Assembly (NCBI GenBank): GCA_035079385.1
Contig: JAVHKY010000054.1
Span: forward strand, 14,302,501-14,366,500
Origin: Aspidiotus rigidus
Taxonomy: Eukaryota; Arthropoda; Insecta; Hemiptera; Diaspididae
Reading direction: 5' to 3'
DNA length: 64,000 nucleotides
Position numbers and translations under genes: made by a program. Below the pieces are notes generated by a model. It did not search any database, had not been told where the DNA came from, and was given only the letters and a program-made list of their open reading frames with translations. The number at the start of each line of letters is the position of its first letter. The first letter of the stretch is position 1. Positions 27,133 to 38,270 of this stretch are shown one piece after another.

Positions 27133-27332
27133 GTATCTGTAAAAAGGGCGTCTGCTGAGTGTATTTCTTATGGTACGGCCCCCCTCTTTACAGATACAGG
27201 AATCGAGTTTTGTAAAAGCCGGTCAAGCAACAAGCCAACAGTTTGGAGGAAGAGAACTTCTGTAATTGTGCAATAGATCGTATTCTATGGATCGTTGGCT
27301 TGGCGCTTGGTCGGCTTTTACAGAACTCGATT
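27133..27332. mobile_element. Two adjacent hairpins, probably a degraded foldback element
   Basis: The first pair is GTATCTGTAAAAAGGG near 27133-27148 against CCCTCTTTACAGATAC near 27182-27197, with one mismatch. The second pair is a 39-bp arm at 27201-27239 against 27294-27332 with five mismatches. The arms share the 'TGTAAAA/TTTTACA' core. A listed-looking frame across this region is just the translation of the repeats. Confidence 0.65.
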
Positions 27333-29174
27333 CATATTCGATACCAAAGACTGAGAAGTTCAGAAAGAAGATGGTAAAGCGGACCCAATAAATAGAGGGC
27401 GGCAAGATAGTTTATGACGGGACTTATTTATTCAGTTCAAATCGATAGCAAAAGTGTCAAGTCTGACACCTAGTTCTCTACCTCTAGAATATTTCACTCT
27501 TTGTGTTTTGTTTCTGAGATCCTTCAAGCTTGACTTACGAAACACATACGATCGTAATCAAAGCTTCAAACCAATTCTTCACACCGCATATTTTACTCGT
27601 TCTGCTTCGTAGAAATTCAATAAAATACCCGAACTAAAATCATAAAAAAAAGAAGGCTACACGACGGTCATCGTCTCGGATACAAAATACATTACACAGA
27701 TTTTTGTTAACTCCTTACGATCCCTAAATAGAATACACTACATACATGTCGATGAGTCATATTTTCATCAGAAATATAACGCATGACTACCGAGAAACTT
27801 TCGGTAACAAATCTGTCGTATTTGTATATAACGAATTTGTTTTCGAGACGTCTTCGCCGTCGTCTGCTTGCCAACACGAGAAATATACCGATGTGTACAA
27901 AAATGAAATAATAACACGAATATGGCGACCGTAGTTCTCATAATCGGTCGTCAAAGTTAGAAACCAGAACCACAAAGCAAGGTAAAAATACCTTTGACGC
28001 GAAGATTCTTCCATCTTCCAAAATAGGAGCGACACTTCAAAATTTTTGCCTTCGTAACTCTATAGGAGGAACGTTTTAATTTATAGTCTAATTATCTTAC
28101 GATCAATAATATTACTATCATAAGTTACGAGGATTCTTTGATGAAAGGGCTACATCCATCAGTATTAATGTAATCATGACCAATTACACGGTGCTAGGTG
28201 CCGAAGTTGGAAATGATTCGTCATATGCGGTACGTCGATAATGTTAATTAATGATACGACTCGACAGCAGAACCAGGGGAACTCGTGATACGAGTATTCC
28301 TGTACGTATGACAAAATAAACACCCGTATCAGGTGCCATTTCTGGCTGCCATTTACGGTAGACAAGAGAAGAGTTACAATCAAAATTTGAATAACGATTC
28401 GTGTATCGTATCAGAGATGACAAATACATCCAAAAACTAGAAGACACGTGCCTACGCTTCGACAAAACCACGCAGGTTTGTACATAGGGTAGAAGATTCC
28501 TGTGCCAGAGGAAGCAACAAGTGCCAAACAAAAGCCGGCGGACCGTTGAACCCACCACCTGAACGCCATCCTATTCAAGACAAGTGTAATCTCCGTACAC
28601 AATAGTACCTGTTATTAGTGTTGACCCTATTTTCCTTTTCAAAATACCGTAACGTTAAAAAGGGTGGCTGGTATTCGTTCCCGTACGTCTGGAACCGGAT
28701 AACAGGTAACAAAAACATACTAGATTATTTTCTTATCAACTTTTCGGACGTTTTTAACGCGCCAAAATTTTAGTATTCGATGTTTACATATTCCGACAGG
28801 TTCTATTTATTTCGAGAGACCGATTTCGATAGTTAGGCGAACTCGAACAACGTCGATATTATTGTTTCAACTTGCCTACAAAATATTACGTTCTACGAAA
28901 AGACCTTACGAATAACAACAACAGGGAAACAGCGCGCTAGCTGATAACATTCTTCGGTATCAGCTTTCAAACGTTTCTAAATTGGACCCAGATAGAGAAC
29001 ATTATACTCGCATCGAGAACTACTGTAAATTAACGAATTGATATTAATTAAGACGCGCTGGCACATCGTAGGACGGGCCTTAATGTAGCACCTTCTAGGA
29101 AATTCTGAAACAAAGTTCATTCTTCGGTCGCCAGAGTACTTATCTTCAAAGAAAAAATAATAATAGTATCTTAC
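27333..29174. other. Presumed intron of the how-like gene, no exon seen
   Basis: Lies immediately 3' (minus strand) of the how-like exon. Several overlapping minus-strand frames (28174-28602) contain no KH-domain or QUA2 signature. The sequence is AT-rich with no recognisable repeat. Confidence 0.45.
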
Positions 29175-29310
29175 CTTCATCTATCAGTCTTTCCACATGA
29201 ATGAACACATTCGGAAAGGCGTTCACTTTATTCCTATCCTTTAGTAACTGAGCTAAATAATCGGCTATACTTTGGGTTTGCGAATTGTTCGTCGTATGAT
29301 GATCACTCAT
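29175..29310 (-). CDS. how: held out wings / quaking-type STAR protein, first coding exon (partial gene)
   Basis: Minus-strand ATG at 29310 (reverse complement of 29308-29310); the exon ends after one base of a Glu/Gly codon at a GTAAGA donor (29175|29174). It encodes 45 residues, with 'IADYLAQLLKDR' and 'FPNVFIHVERLIDE', the QUA1 homodimerisation segment that precedes the KH RNA-binding domain in HOW, Quaking and GLD-1. The wording is closest to insect HOW. HOW binds ACUAA-type sites in mRNA and controls splicing and stability in muscle and glia. The KH, QUA2 and C-terminal exons were not found on the minus strand to the left, so the next intron is probably longer than 29 kb or the exon is orphaned. 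Upstream sequence (29311 to about 30.2 kb) should hold the 5' untranslated region. Confidence 0.82.
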
Positions 29311-30714
29311 AATTAAAAATTCAACAATACGAATTACTTAAAAAAAATAGGGAACGACAAGAGGAGGAAAAAAAAAGTAAACAAAAATAAAAATCAACGA
29401 CGAGGAATTAATCAAAACGACGATTTTACGATTAAGTAGAATACATTGAATGGTTGCCGAATACAAATCATGCCACAATAAATTTTATTAAACTGAAATT
29501 ATTTCTTTTTAAAACGAAAATAATATACGTCGAATTGGCTCGGATGAATATCGGCACGCCAAACGCATTACAACAGAAACTAACAGAAACTAACAAACAC
29601 GAAACGCGAACACGTATTGTAGATTTGAAGGCACAAGAATGAAGAAGTGAATGAAAACCACAAAACCTCGTGGGTGAAGTGTCGTGAACGATGTAAAAAC
29701 ATCAGTGTTCCCAACCCCTGCATTACAACAGTGCTACGCAACTTGTTGCTGATTGAAATCGAACGTAAGAATTTTCGTTTTTTCCTACGCGAGTTTTCAT
29801 TCGATTTTCGAAATTATTTCTCGGGCGAATTATTTACGTTAAACTGATCTCGTTGTCAACTAATTCGCTCAAATTCGAAATTATCGTACGTCGGAAAACC
29901 GCGGTCGACGACGCAGCTGTACGTAAAAGTTGATGGAAATATGAGTCATATGGCACAAACTGTACAGAAGTCGTTCGCTCGTATCCCATAAGTTAACTGT
30001 ATACTCGCCTCATTCTCTGTAAACATTTTTTATGATCAGATAAAAATTTTAGAGAAAAATAGTTGCGAAAGGAATCGTTTTTGCCATTCTGTAACGCAAT
30101 TATAATCACGATCGATGGAACTTTCACGTAAAACTTAACGAGTACGATATCGGTGATGATGTAATTTTTTGTCATCGTCATAGGCGCCTATACCGACGAT
30201 GCAAACCTGACATTTTAACTTGATACATCTGGCTCTGAATTGGAATTTCGTTCATTGCTGAACTTTTCCAACGAAAATATGAGGACAAAATTTACAAATG
30301 ACTCCCTCACGCAATGATCATCTTCACTCATATCTTTACAGCAGTGCTGCCAACTGAGATATGTCAAAGTTCAAGAGTTCTAGAAAAACAAAATTGAGAA
30401 AATATCCAAATATCTCGAGTATGAGCAATGAACATTATGGGGAAAATCTTGAAAGAATCTGGAAAAGCTTCCGAAAATTTGGAGATTTTATTATAAATGT
30501 TGTAAAATCTTGAGGACTCTAGATTTTTGACTTGAAAAATATCATGAGACCATTTAAATTGATCGTGAGCAACTGTATATATTTTGAGATCTCAAGATTT
30601 ACCTTGAGACGTGACACCACTGCTTTACACTCGAAGTTTAAACTTCAGTGCCAACAAATATTTGATGATTACGATATTGAGGTTTTTAAAAAATAATCAT
30701 TCACTAGGACCCAG
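29311..30714. other. Probable 5' untranslated region/promoter of the how-like gene
   Basis: Directly upstream (minus strand) of the HOW start codon. The first 130 bp are A-rich on the plus strand, so the transcript leader would be T-rich. CpG-bearing sequence at about 29.75-29.95 kb (for example 'ccgcggtcgacgacgcag') is a candidate for the start region. No TATA box could be assigned with confidence. Confidence 0.35.
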
Positions 30715-31023
30715 AAGATAGTTCTGCGCAACTGATGAACAGGTCCATCATCGATAAAGTCAAAGGAGGAGCAATCTGAGTAGCATCCTAAGAGAATTTT
30801 GAATAACATACATCAAATACGAGAATTCTAGCAACAAAAATAAAGGAGAACTTAGGTACCTATTTTTTTTTTGTTTTTATCGATTCTATCTAATAATAAT
30901 GAAGCAAAATTCGGTGTTCGATCTTTAAATTTTCTTTCACGACACTCCTGAAACCTCCTCAAACTACCCTCCTTCACTCCGTCAATATGGGGACGATCTA
31001 CTTCTTATCGCTTGTGCATACAT
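30715..31023. mobile_element. Foldback family F1, truncated copy
   Basis: Has 'gataaagtcaaaggaggagc' near the left and, in inverse orientation near the right, 'ctacttcttatcgcttgtgcat', corresponding to the arms of the complete copies. It ends where the next copy begins (31024), so two copies of the family lie head to tail with nothing between them. Confidence 0.6.
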
Positions 31024-31356
31024 TAAGGAACTATAATAAGATAAGTAGGTATGCGCAAGTGATAAGAACAGGACTGTCGACGTGTTGATAAAGTCGAAGG
31101 AGGAGCATTTTCAGGAGTGCCGTGAGAAAAATTCAGAAATCAAACATCAAATTTTGGTTGATTAGAAGGATTATATCGATAAAAACAAGAGAATAAGTGA
31201 GGTTTCATTCATTTTTGTCGTTAAAATTTGCCTATTTGATGTTCGACACTCAAAATTCTCTTAGGATATTACTAAGATCGCTCCTCCTTCAGCTTTATCA
31301 ACATGAGATAGTCCTGTTCTTATCACTTGCGCATACCTATCTTATATAGTTCCTTA
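31024..31356. mobile_element. Foldback family F1, complete copy (333 bp)
   Basis: Starts TAAGGAACTATAATAAGATA and ends TATCTTATATAGTTCCTTA-like. The arms extend about 75 bp through 'aggtatgcgcaagtgataag', 'aacaggact' and 'gataaagtcgaaggaggagc', mirrored at the right by 'gctcctccttcagctttatc' and 'cttatcacttgcgcatacct'. The interior has 'tatcgataaaaacaagag' and no coding frame. This is the reference copy for the family in this window. Confidence 0.8.
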
Positions 31357-31380
31357 CCTATATCATACATATAGGTATCG

Positions 31381-31486
31381 GCCGTACACAGTATATAATG
31401 GACGTATCTGCAGATCCACGATCGGTGGAGAATACCTGTTTTGCTGATAGACGATGTGCACATACGTCCATTCTATTTTGTATGGC
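31381..31486. mobile_element. Foldback fragment related to the 56.1-kb element
   Basis: Inverted arms: 'gccgtacac..ataatggacgtat' at the left and 'atacgtccattctattttgt'-'atggc' at the right. The same arm words, plus 'ctgcagatc', occur inside the element at 56125-56413. It lies 24 bp right of the F1 copy. Confidence 0.6.
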
Positions 31487-34400
31487 AGATATAGGTAGTT
31501 CCTCATTTACGGACAAATTCAGAAGAGAAATTTCTAGACGTAGCTTCGAAGATCGTCGAGTTGGGTCGCGGGTCCACGGCCATGGCATATTTAGCAGTCG
31601 ATCTCTGCAGCTTCTAATGGTCTACCATTTACGCTCCACCATTTCACGATAAAATGACCCCAGTTGAATGCTCTCAATACCTTCGCACTTACATGGTTCA
31701 GAAATCATTCGATCTTCATTTTCCGTTCGGTTTCTTTTTTTATACCTTACTTTTCCTCGTTTTTCCAGTAAGTCAACCCTTCTAATATGATTCACTCTTT
31801 CCGAACCACTGAAGGAAGTCCAATTTTCCCCACCATAATATTACAAAATAATTTTTTTAAAGCTCAAAATTTAAAACTGTATAGACTGGGTACTCATTAT
31901 ATGTACGTATATGCAATAGAAGAAAAGAAGTGAACTTCGAGCTTAGACCCAAAGTACAGACCGTAGCTAGATAAAATCTTTTTTCAATTCACAAGAAATT
32001 GAAAATCTTGTACCATCAAACACTGGGATAACTTAGTTAATCCGGAGGTCGAATGCGCAACAAGTGTAAATCTTCATTGAACATACATACGATATTATGT
32101 TTATTGCGTTGGCATTCATACGATGTACTCAGTGCTTCTAAACCTCCACCTCGATATAAAAGCCTTGGGAGGTTTACCGATGATTTGCTAGTCGTGGAAA
32201 ATACAGACCTATTTTGTATCCGTATCTTCTCTTTATTATAATACCGGTATATGAGTAATATTGTATACAATGTTGAGGTGAAGATAAAATAATATTCATG
32301 GGAATTACTCTGAAATGTTGAAATTCGCAACTTTAATCGTGTGAATGAAAAATACATAAAAAGTAGTTGTGCAGAAGACTTATGTCATTGAGTCATTCAA
32401 TACCTTATCAAAATTTCTTTGACTCGTCGTCCAATTCTCCTCTAGTTTTCTAAGTCCTACTTCTCATATAATTATTTAAATGGTAGCTGTGGAGCAAAAA
32501 ATCTTTCGAGTTCCCCTCTTTCAAAATCCGAATTTGTTAGAAACGCGGATACAGACGTTTTCGGAGGATGTATAAGCCCATTGAGAGACATGTAGGTGTA
32601 ACAGTTTTTCATAAGAAGTTACTATACTCTATTGAGCATTTGGAAGAAAAGACAGATGGGTGAAAAATAGATAAATATTCATTTATCTAGCCTGTAATGA
32701 CCCTAAAGAAGGATCTATAGAGCATTCACATAGAATAAAAACAAGAAAAAAGCATCATGAACGAGTTTTGTTTCTTCTTTGAAGAATTAATGCGTGACGA
32801 CGAACTTCAATTTTTTAATATTCATTCGATAATAAAATTAATCCATATCTAAGAGTTTCCTTTCTATGGTAATCTGCTTTATTTCCTGGTCAGATATTAA
32901 TAATCCTTTTATCTCTCTCGAAATATCTCATGAACGTGGATTTTTCGGATTTGATGATTGAATCAATGATGGAAAGTCGAACAGTTTGATGGCTTATCTT
33001 TAGATGTTTTTACTAAACTTGTTGGCAAGGAACAATAGTTGCGAAATGATGATAGGTTAGTAGGTGTAGACGATAGCAACTTCCTTTCCCAAATCGCAAC
33101 ATACACGTATGTGTATATCTGAATGTTATTGAAATCGATAGAAGCGTGCGTTGTTTGGGAGATTAGACAAAGATAGGAATATTTAAAGAATTTATTTAAA
33201 GAATTAATGAATCTGACATTTTCGGAAAGATGTATTGTATTAATTTTAAATGGGTGTAGGTATAGGCTAATTTATGGGCACACACAAGTGGATCGATGAA
33301 TTAGAAAAAATTCGTGGCCATCGAATCCTTCTAGACGAACTTGCATAATGACGACGTAGAACAGATCATTAGAATATTCATGTTGACTGAGAAAATAAAA
33401 CTTTCCTGTGAGGACGGCACCATATTTTGACTCGACTTAAAGACACTTTTTTTTCTCCCTTCATATCTAGGTTGATTTCAGAGATTTAGCTTTTGAACTT
33501 GCAAGAAATACCTATAGGTACTGAAGTTTCAAATATTCTAGTTTCCGCGCGCGATGAGCAGAAATTTTTATGTAACGAACAAATTTATGCGATAGACAGG
33601 CGCCCAGATGGTGAGATTTTTATGTTCACCTACTATAGTTTCATTCAACAGGTGAATGAAGCAAATAATTAGCGCCAAATTAAACGTGATTTTTTTATTT
33701 CTTAGTAGCGATGTTCAGCATGTAGGCCAAGTGTTGCAAGAGATCAACCCACAGGAAAAGATATCGTCATTACATCGAATTCTGCTCGACTTCGGCATCT
33801 GTGACCTTGGGACTCGGAGTCCGAAAAAGAAAACAAGATTCAGAACTCCTACGTACGCTATAGTCCGTCGAAAATTGACGCTAGGTTCAGCGTAGGTGTT
33901 TCCTCGTCTTAACTGTTCGAAACTCAAGATGTCCCTACTTCGAGTATAATTTTATGATTTCCGTTATCGCACATGTAAAGGCGAGACTTACTGTTTCTTG
34001 TAGGTGACTATTATATTTTCACTACAGGTGTGCACATCTGTTCTTTCTAAACAGCGAGATGGTGAAATTTTTGAACACCACCTAAATAGCATGAATGATA
34101 TCGAAAAAATTTGAGGAACAAGCTTTGTGAGATAAAATCAAATGAATGTCTATAATTGTTGTTATCTACAGGTACGCAGCTTTTGATTGATTCACGATTC
34201 AGAACGGAGAAAGGGATCTTTATTAGCCTTCCAGGCTTCCAACTATTATCGATGTAAAACTTCTGTTCATATTCGGCGCATGTGCAGCGATATCCGGCAA
34301 ATGCATATTAATTTTACAACCAACAGGTAAGTAGTATTAGGAAACGGATCCCTAGTTCCGAAAAATCATTTTTTTTTTTCGACACGACGAATCATAGGCT

Positions 34401-37139
34401 GAAGCTGTTCTCAAAATCAATTCTACATACCTAAGTTATTCCGCAAATAAAAGGCTCTCACTCTAAAAACTTTGTTTTTTTTTTTTTCTTCTGAAAAAAC
34501 GTTCTAAAAACTAGCTTTATTTTATTTCGATGTAGGCTATTCCTAGTTTTAGGTCACTCTTCATTCCAAATATCGACTATACTAATTGATGTAAGATAAA
34601 GGAATTGAATATCGATTTTTACAAAGTCGTTGTCCAATTAGCATGACTGAATATAAGAAGTCAAACATAGTGAAGTAGTGATTAAATTAGCATCGCAAGT
34701 ATTTGGGGCATTATGTTTCGCAATCATCAGGACCGGTGATGCCTCCGAATGGCATGCGAAACCGTACAGTCTAATGGGATAAATTTGATACATGTGTGCG
34801 AATTTCTACTTTGTTTCTCCATCTGGACCGATTTTTGAGAGTGATAAAGCTTAAAACACGATTTTTAAAATGAATTTCTTTTTGATAACTTAATTTACAT
34901 AAAATATGTACCTTACAGTATGTAAAAAATAAAATTTAAAACCAGTTCATGAAAGAAAAATGAAATAAAAACATTAATTGTGCAGTAGATATCTACCTAT
35001 TATGTAAATATTTTACTGTAAGTATAATAACAGATCAGAATTAACTAAAGGGTAGCTCCGATGTAATATATCGATTCAACATGAAGTACCTATATGAACA
35101 AGATAATATTTTCCTAATATCAAACGTCATGAAGATTTTTAGAAATACAGGGAGAAAAAAATGTGCTCACAATGAGAGAAACTTTAGTAAGGATTAGAAC
35201 ATAGAAAATAATAATGAGAAATGTGGACACGAAGGAACTTTCGATTCGAACCAAATTAATTTCATTCCTTATAATTTTTTTTTTTTTCTTATTGTTCTTC
35301 CTTCAGAATACCTACGGTATAATTAGAACTTTCAAAATTAATAGCGTGACCAAAAATGACATATTTTATTGCTCATTAACTGAGTCTAGTGTTTTTGAAA
35401 CTATAATTTCAAAGCGTAATCTATAAAGAAGAATGAAATAAAAATTGAGAGCGTCAAGTTGGAATGTCGCGGTTAAATGATATTGTAGTTTTTGCATTAA
35501 TTACAGCTATTTTTTTTTATAACTGTATAGCTCTTCCTTCCTCCTCAAATTTTCCTATATAAATTTATTCGTACAAATTTTTCTCAAGACATTCGAAATG
35601 CTTTTCTTATCAATGTGTTTCGATAATAGTTGATTAGAATCATGATGAGTGTAGAACTCATAATGATTTTACTTAGGTATTTCGCTGAAAATCTGGAAGC
35701 GAATTAGGACAAAAGGGGTAATATCGATGGTTCTTCTAAGCTCGAATTTATGATTCCATTTTCTGAAACCTTGAGGAATGAAAGTTGATTTTAATTTTTA
35801 TTAATTTAAAAATAATAATTTATTCGTGCAAATTGAATTATAGATGAAAGACTACTAATGGTTGACCACTCTTTGTTTGTAAACTGTAAACTTAATAAAG
35901 AGCGGTTAACCTCACGAAACGTCGTGCAATTAACATGCTGTATTTTCTGTTGGTGTGATAACCAATCAGTAGTCCTTTATTATTATTTTTTTTTAGAAAA
36001 TAGTTTTTTTTTTTTTTTTTTTTTCTTTCGATGAAAAGATTTTTGAAGCAGGAGAGTCCTCCTTTTCAAATATTCTTTCCGAAGATGATTCGAAACCAAA
36101 TCCTAATTGATAATAATTGGTCATTCGCCTATCTTAACGTCTAGCCCGAATCATATTTTAGCAGTTTGAAACAGTTTCGAAATATGATTACAAATAATTC
36201 GTTGAACAAAACTTTAGAAAATTGTACCTGACACTACATCATTTTGACACTCATGCGAACGAAAAATTATTTCGAATAATCACAGTAATAATTTTTTGTT
36301 CACTTACAAAGGAAATCAAGTTTAAAGAGAAGAATAGTCAAATAATAATCGCCTCTTATATAACAATGACCCAATATACACCCGTAAATACTAATGAAGT
36401 GATCTACTTATTTTCTATTCTTTTACAACACAAATTACTAATGACGTTACAGGCACACACCCTTTTCGTACTATCTTCAAAATTACAAAGATGTGAAGTT
36501 GTTCGCAAACTACAGGATGTTCAAAATGCGTGCTCGAATCGAAATCGGTTCCACACCTCGAAAATCATACATTCGTCAGGAAATTGAAAATTACATCTTA
36601 TTAGTCAAGCGTTTTATGTCTTGTCCTTCGATGTTTGCACGCCATTCGATATGCATAGTGTCAGAACAATAATAGCCTTAGTCTTACATTGTATTTAGTG
36701 AATAATCTTTAGTTCTTGCTTTTAAAAAATCAAATAAAAGGTTAACCTCGTTCACGATAACTTAATTATGCTTTCAGGCAACACAATGGCACCCACGTGC
36801 ATCACTGACCTGTTTATCTTCTAGTAGAATGAGATCGACTGCATGTACGCAAAGAACGAAGAAATAGAGTAAGAGGAGATACGATAATTTGCTCAAGCTT
36901 TGCCCTCAACCCCTCCAAAAAAAGAGACATTTTTTCACTTTATAGAAAACATTGAATCCTATTTATGTCTTCGGAATACAAACTTTGATATTGTATTTCC
37001 TAGGTCAAGTTATAATAAAAGCTAACTAGCTAGCTAACGAGCTCACTCCTTTATAGCATTTCTTAGCCTAGTATCAAATGGAAATTGAACGTGCGGGATA
37101 TCTGCCAGCATAAATAATATGGTGAATAAGAAACACAGA
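31487..37139. other. Non-coding stretch, no gene seen
   Basis: Very AT-rich with long T runs (for example about 20 T near 36.01 kb). Frames at 33656-33895, 35214-35426 and 36222-36587 show no family resemblance. No inverted-repeat element with clear ends was found. Confidence 0.45.
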
Positions 37140-38270
37140 ATGGGTGCTGAATAGAAAATGTTCTGGCGGAGCCAAATAAATGAAAATCATTTTCAATGTC
37201 TTTTTATAGTTGCTCGATCCAGCTACCAGTTTGAGCAAATAATTTTCGATAGCGGATAAAGGTACAGTAAAGACACCAGTCAGTTTTAATCTCTTCGTTA
37301 TTTCACGAACATCCGTGACATCGTCAGTTTGGACTTGTCTGTGACGTTATCAAATTAGTAACTTACTATTATTTTTCTTTCTCTCTCGGATTCGCACATT
37401 TTTGGATTAGGTCGATAAGTGTTATTTGTATTATGGACGTTACTTAGCTGGAGGAGTTTCGAGTTTATGCTGTAGCACAAGTACTGGCAAAAAATTCAGT
37501 AAATAGAAACTTCCTTCTAAAATCCAAGTCCATCAATGGGGACGAAGCAGAAGCCTGATATTATTTTGTACATTGTAGCTAAGCCTAGTTCAAGCCGAGT
37601 ATAGCCTAGTATTAGTATAGAGTAACATATGCATATGTCAGGCCTACAAGTAAGCCTCGTTCAAAGCTAAAACGAGTAAATTTCTCCGCTCTATAGAAAA
37701 ACATTGAATGTGGCGTAAGAGTTGGTAGAAAAGTGGTAACATCATTTTTCCTCACCCTACTGTATGCTGGGACTGGGGAACTCGAACTCGGACCCGCAGA
37801 TTTTTGGATCAAGTCGAGAGTTCCAGGATTCTAATCCTCCATCGGAGGGGGGGGGGGAGAACTTAGCATAGTCTAGTATATTGTATGCTAAGCTTAGTAT
37901 AGTCTAGCATAGGTCCTTGAATAAGGCTAGTATACTGTGTGCTAGACCTAATTTAAACCTAGTATAGGCTAACTATATGCTAAGCAATAGAAGGTCCAGC
38001 ACAGGGTTAATGAATTCTAGTACATACAGTATGCTACGCCTAGTTTAAGCTAGTAAAATCCTAGCTATTAAGGCTAGTTCTAGCCTTGTTTACAGTCGAA
38101 AAGACTGGGAAATTTGAACTCAACCTCGCAGATCTCTGGGTTAGGTCAAGGGTTCAGATTTCAAGTCCATCAACGGAGGAGGAGGCGGGGAATCGGCCTC
38201 GCGGATTTTCAATAGTCGGGTGGGGTGCGGGTAAAGACATTAAAAATGTCAAAAAGCCTGGACCGAGACG
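37140..38270. repeat. Dispersed repeat, longest copy (GACGTCATCA family with CTAGTATA tract)
   Basis: The first 450 bp parallel 1.80-2.26 kb in order ('ttctggcgga', 'ctcgatccagctacca', 'tttcgatagcggataaagg', 'ctctcggattcgca'). From 37.56 to 38.09 kb a degenerate short repeat, roughly CTAGTATA-TGTATGCTAAGCCTAGTTTA, occurs many times. It closes with 'ggttaggtcaagggttcag', 'aagtccatcaacggaggag' and 'ttcaatagtcgggtggggtg', as at 3.6-3.7 kb. No coding frame and no terminal repeats. Confidence 0.7.
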
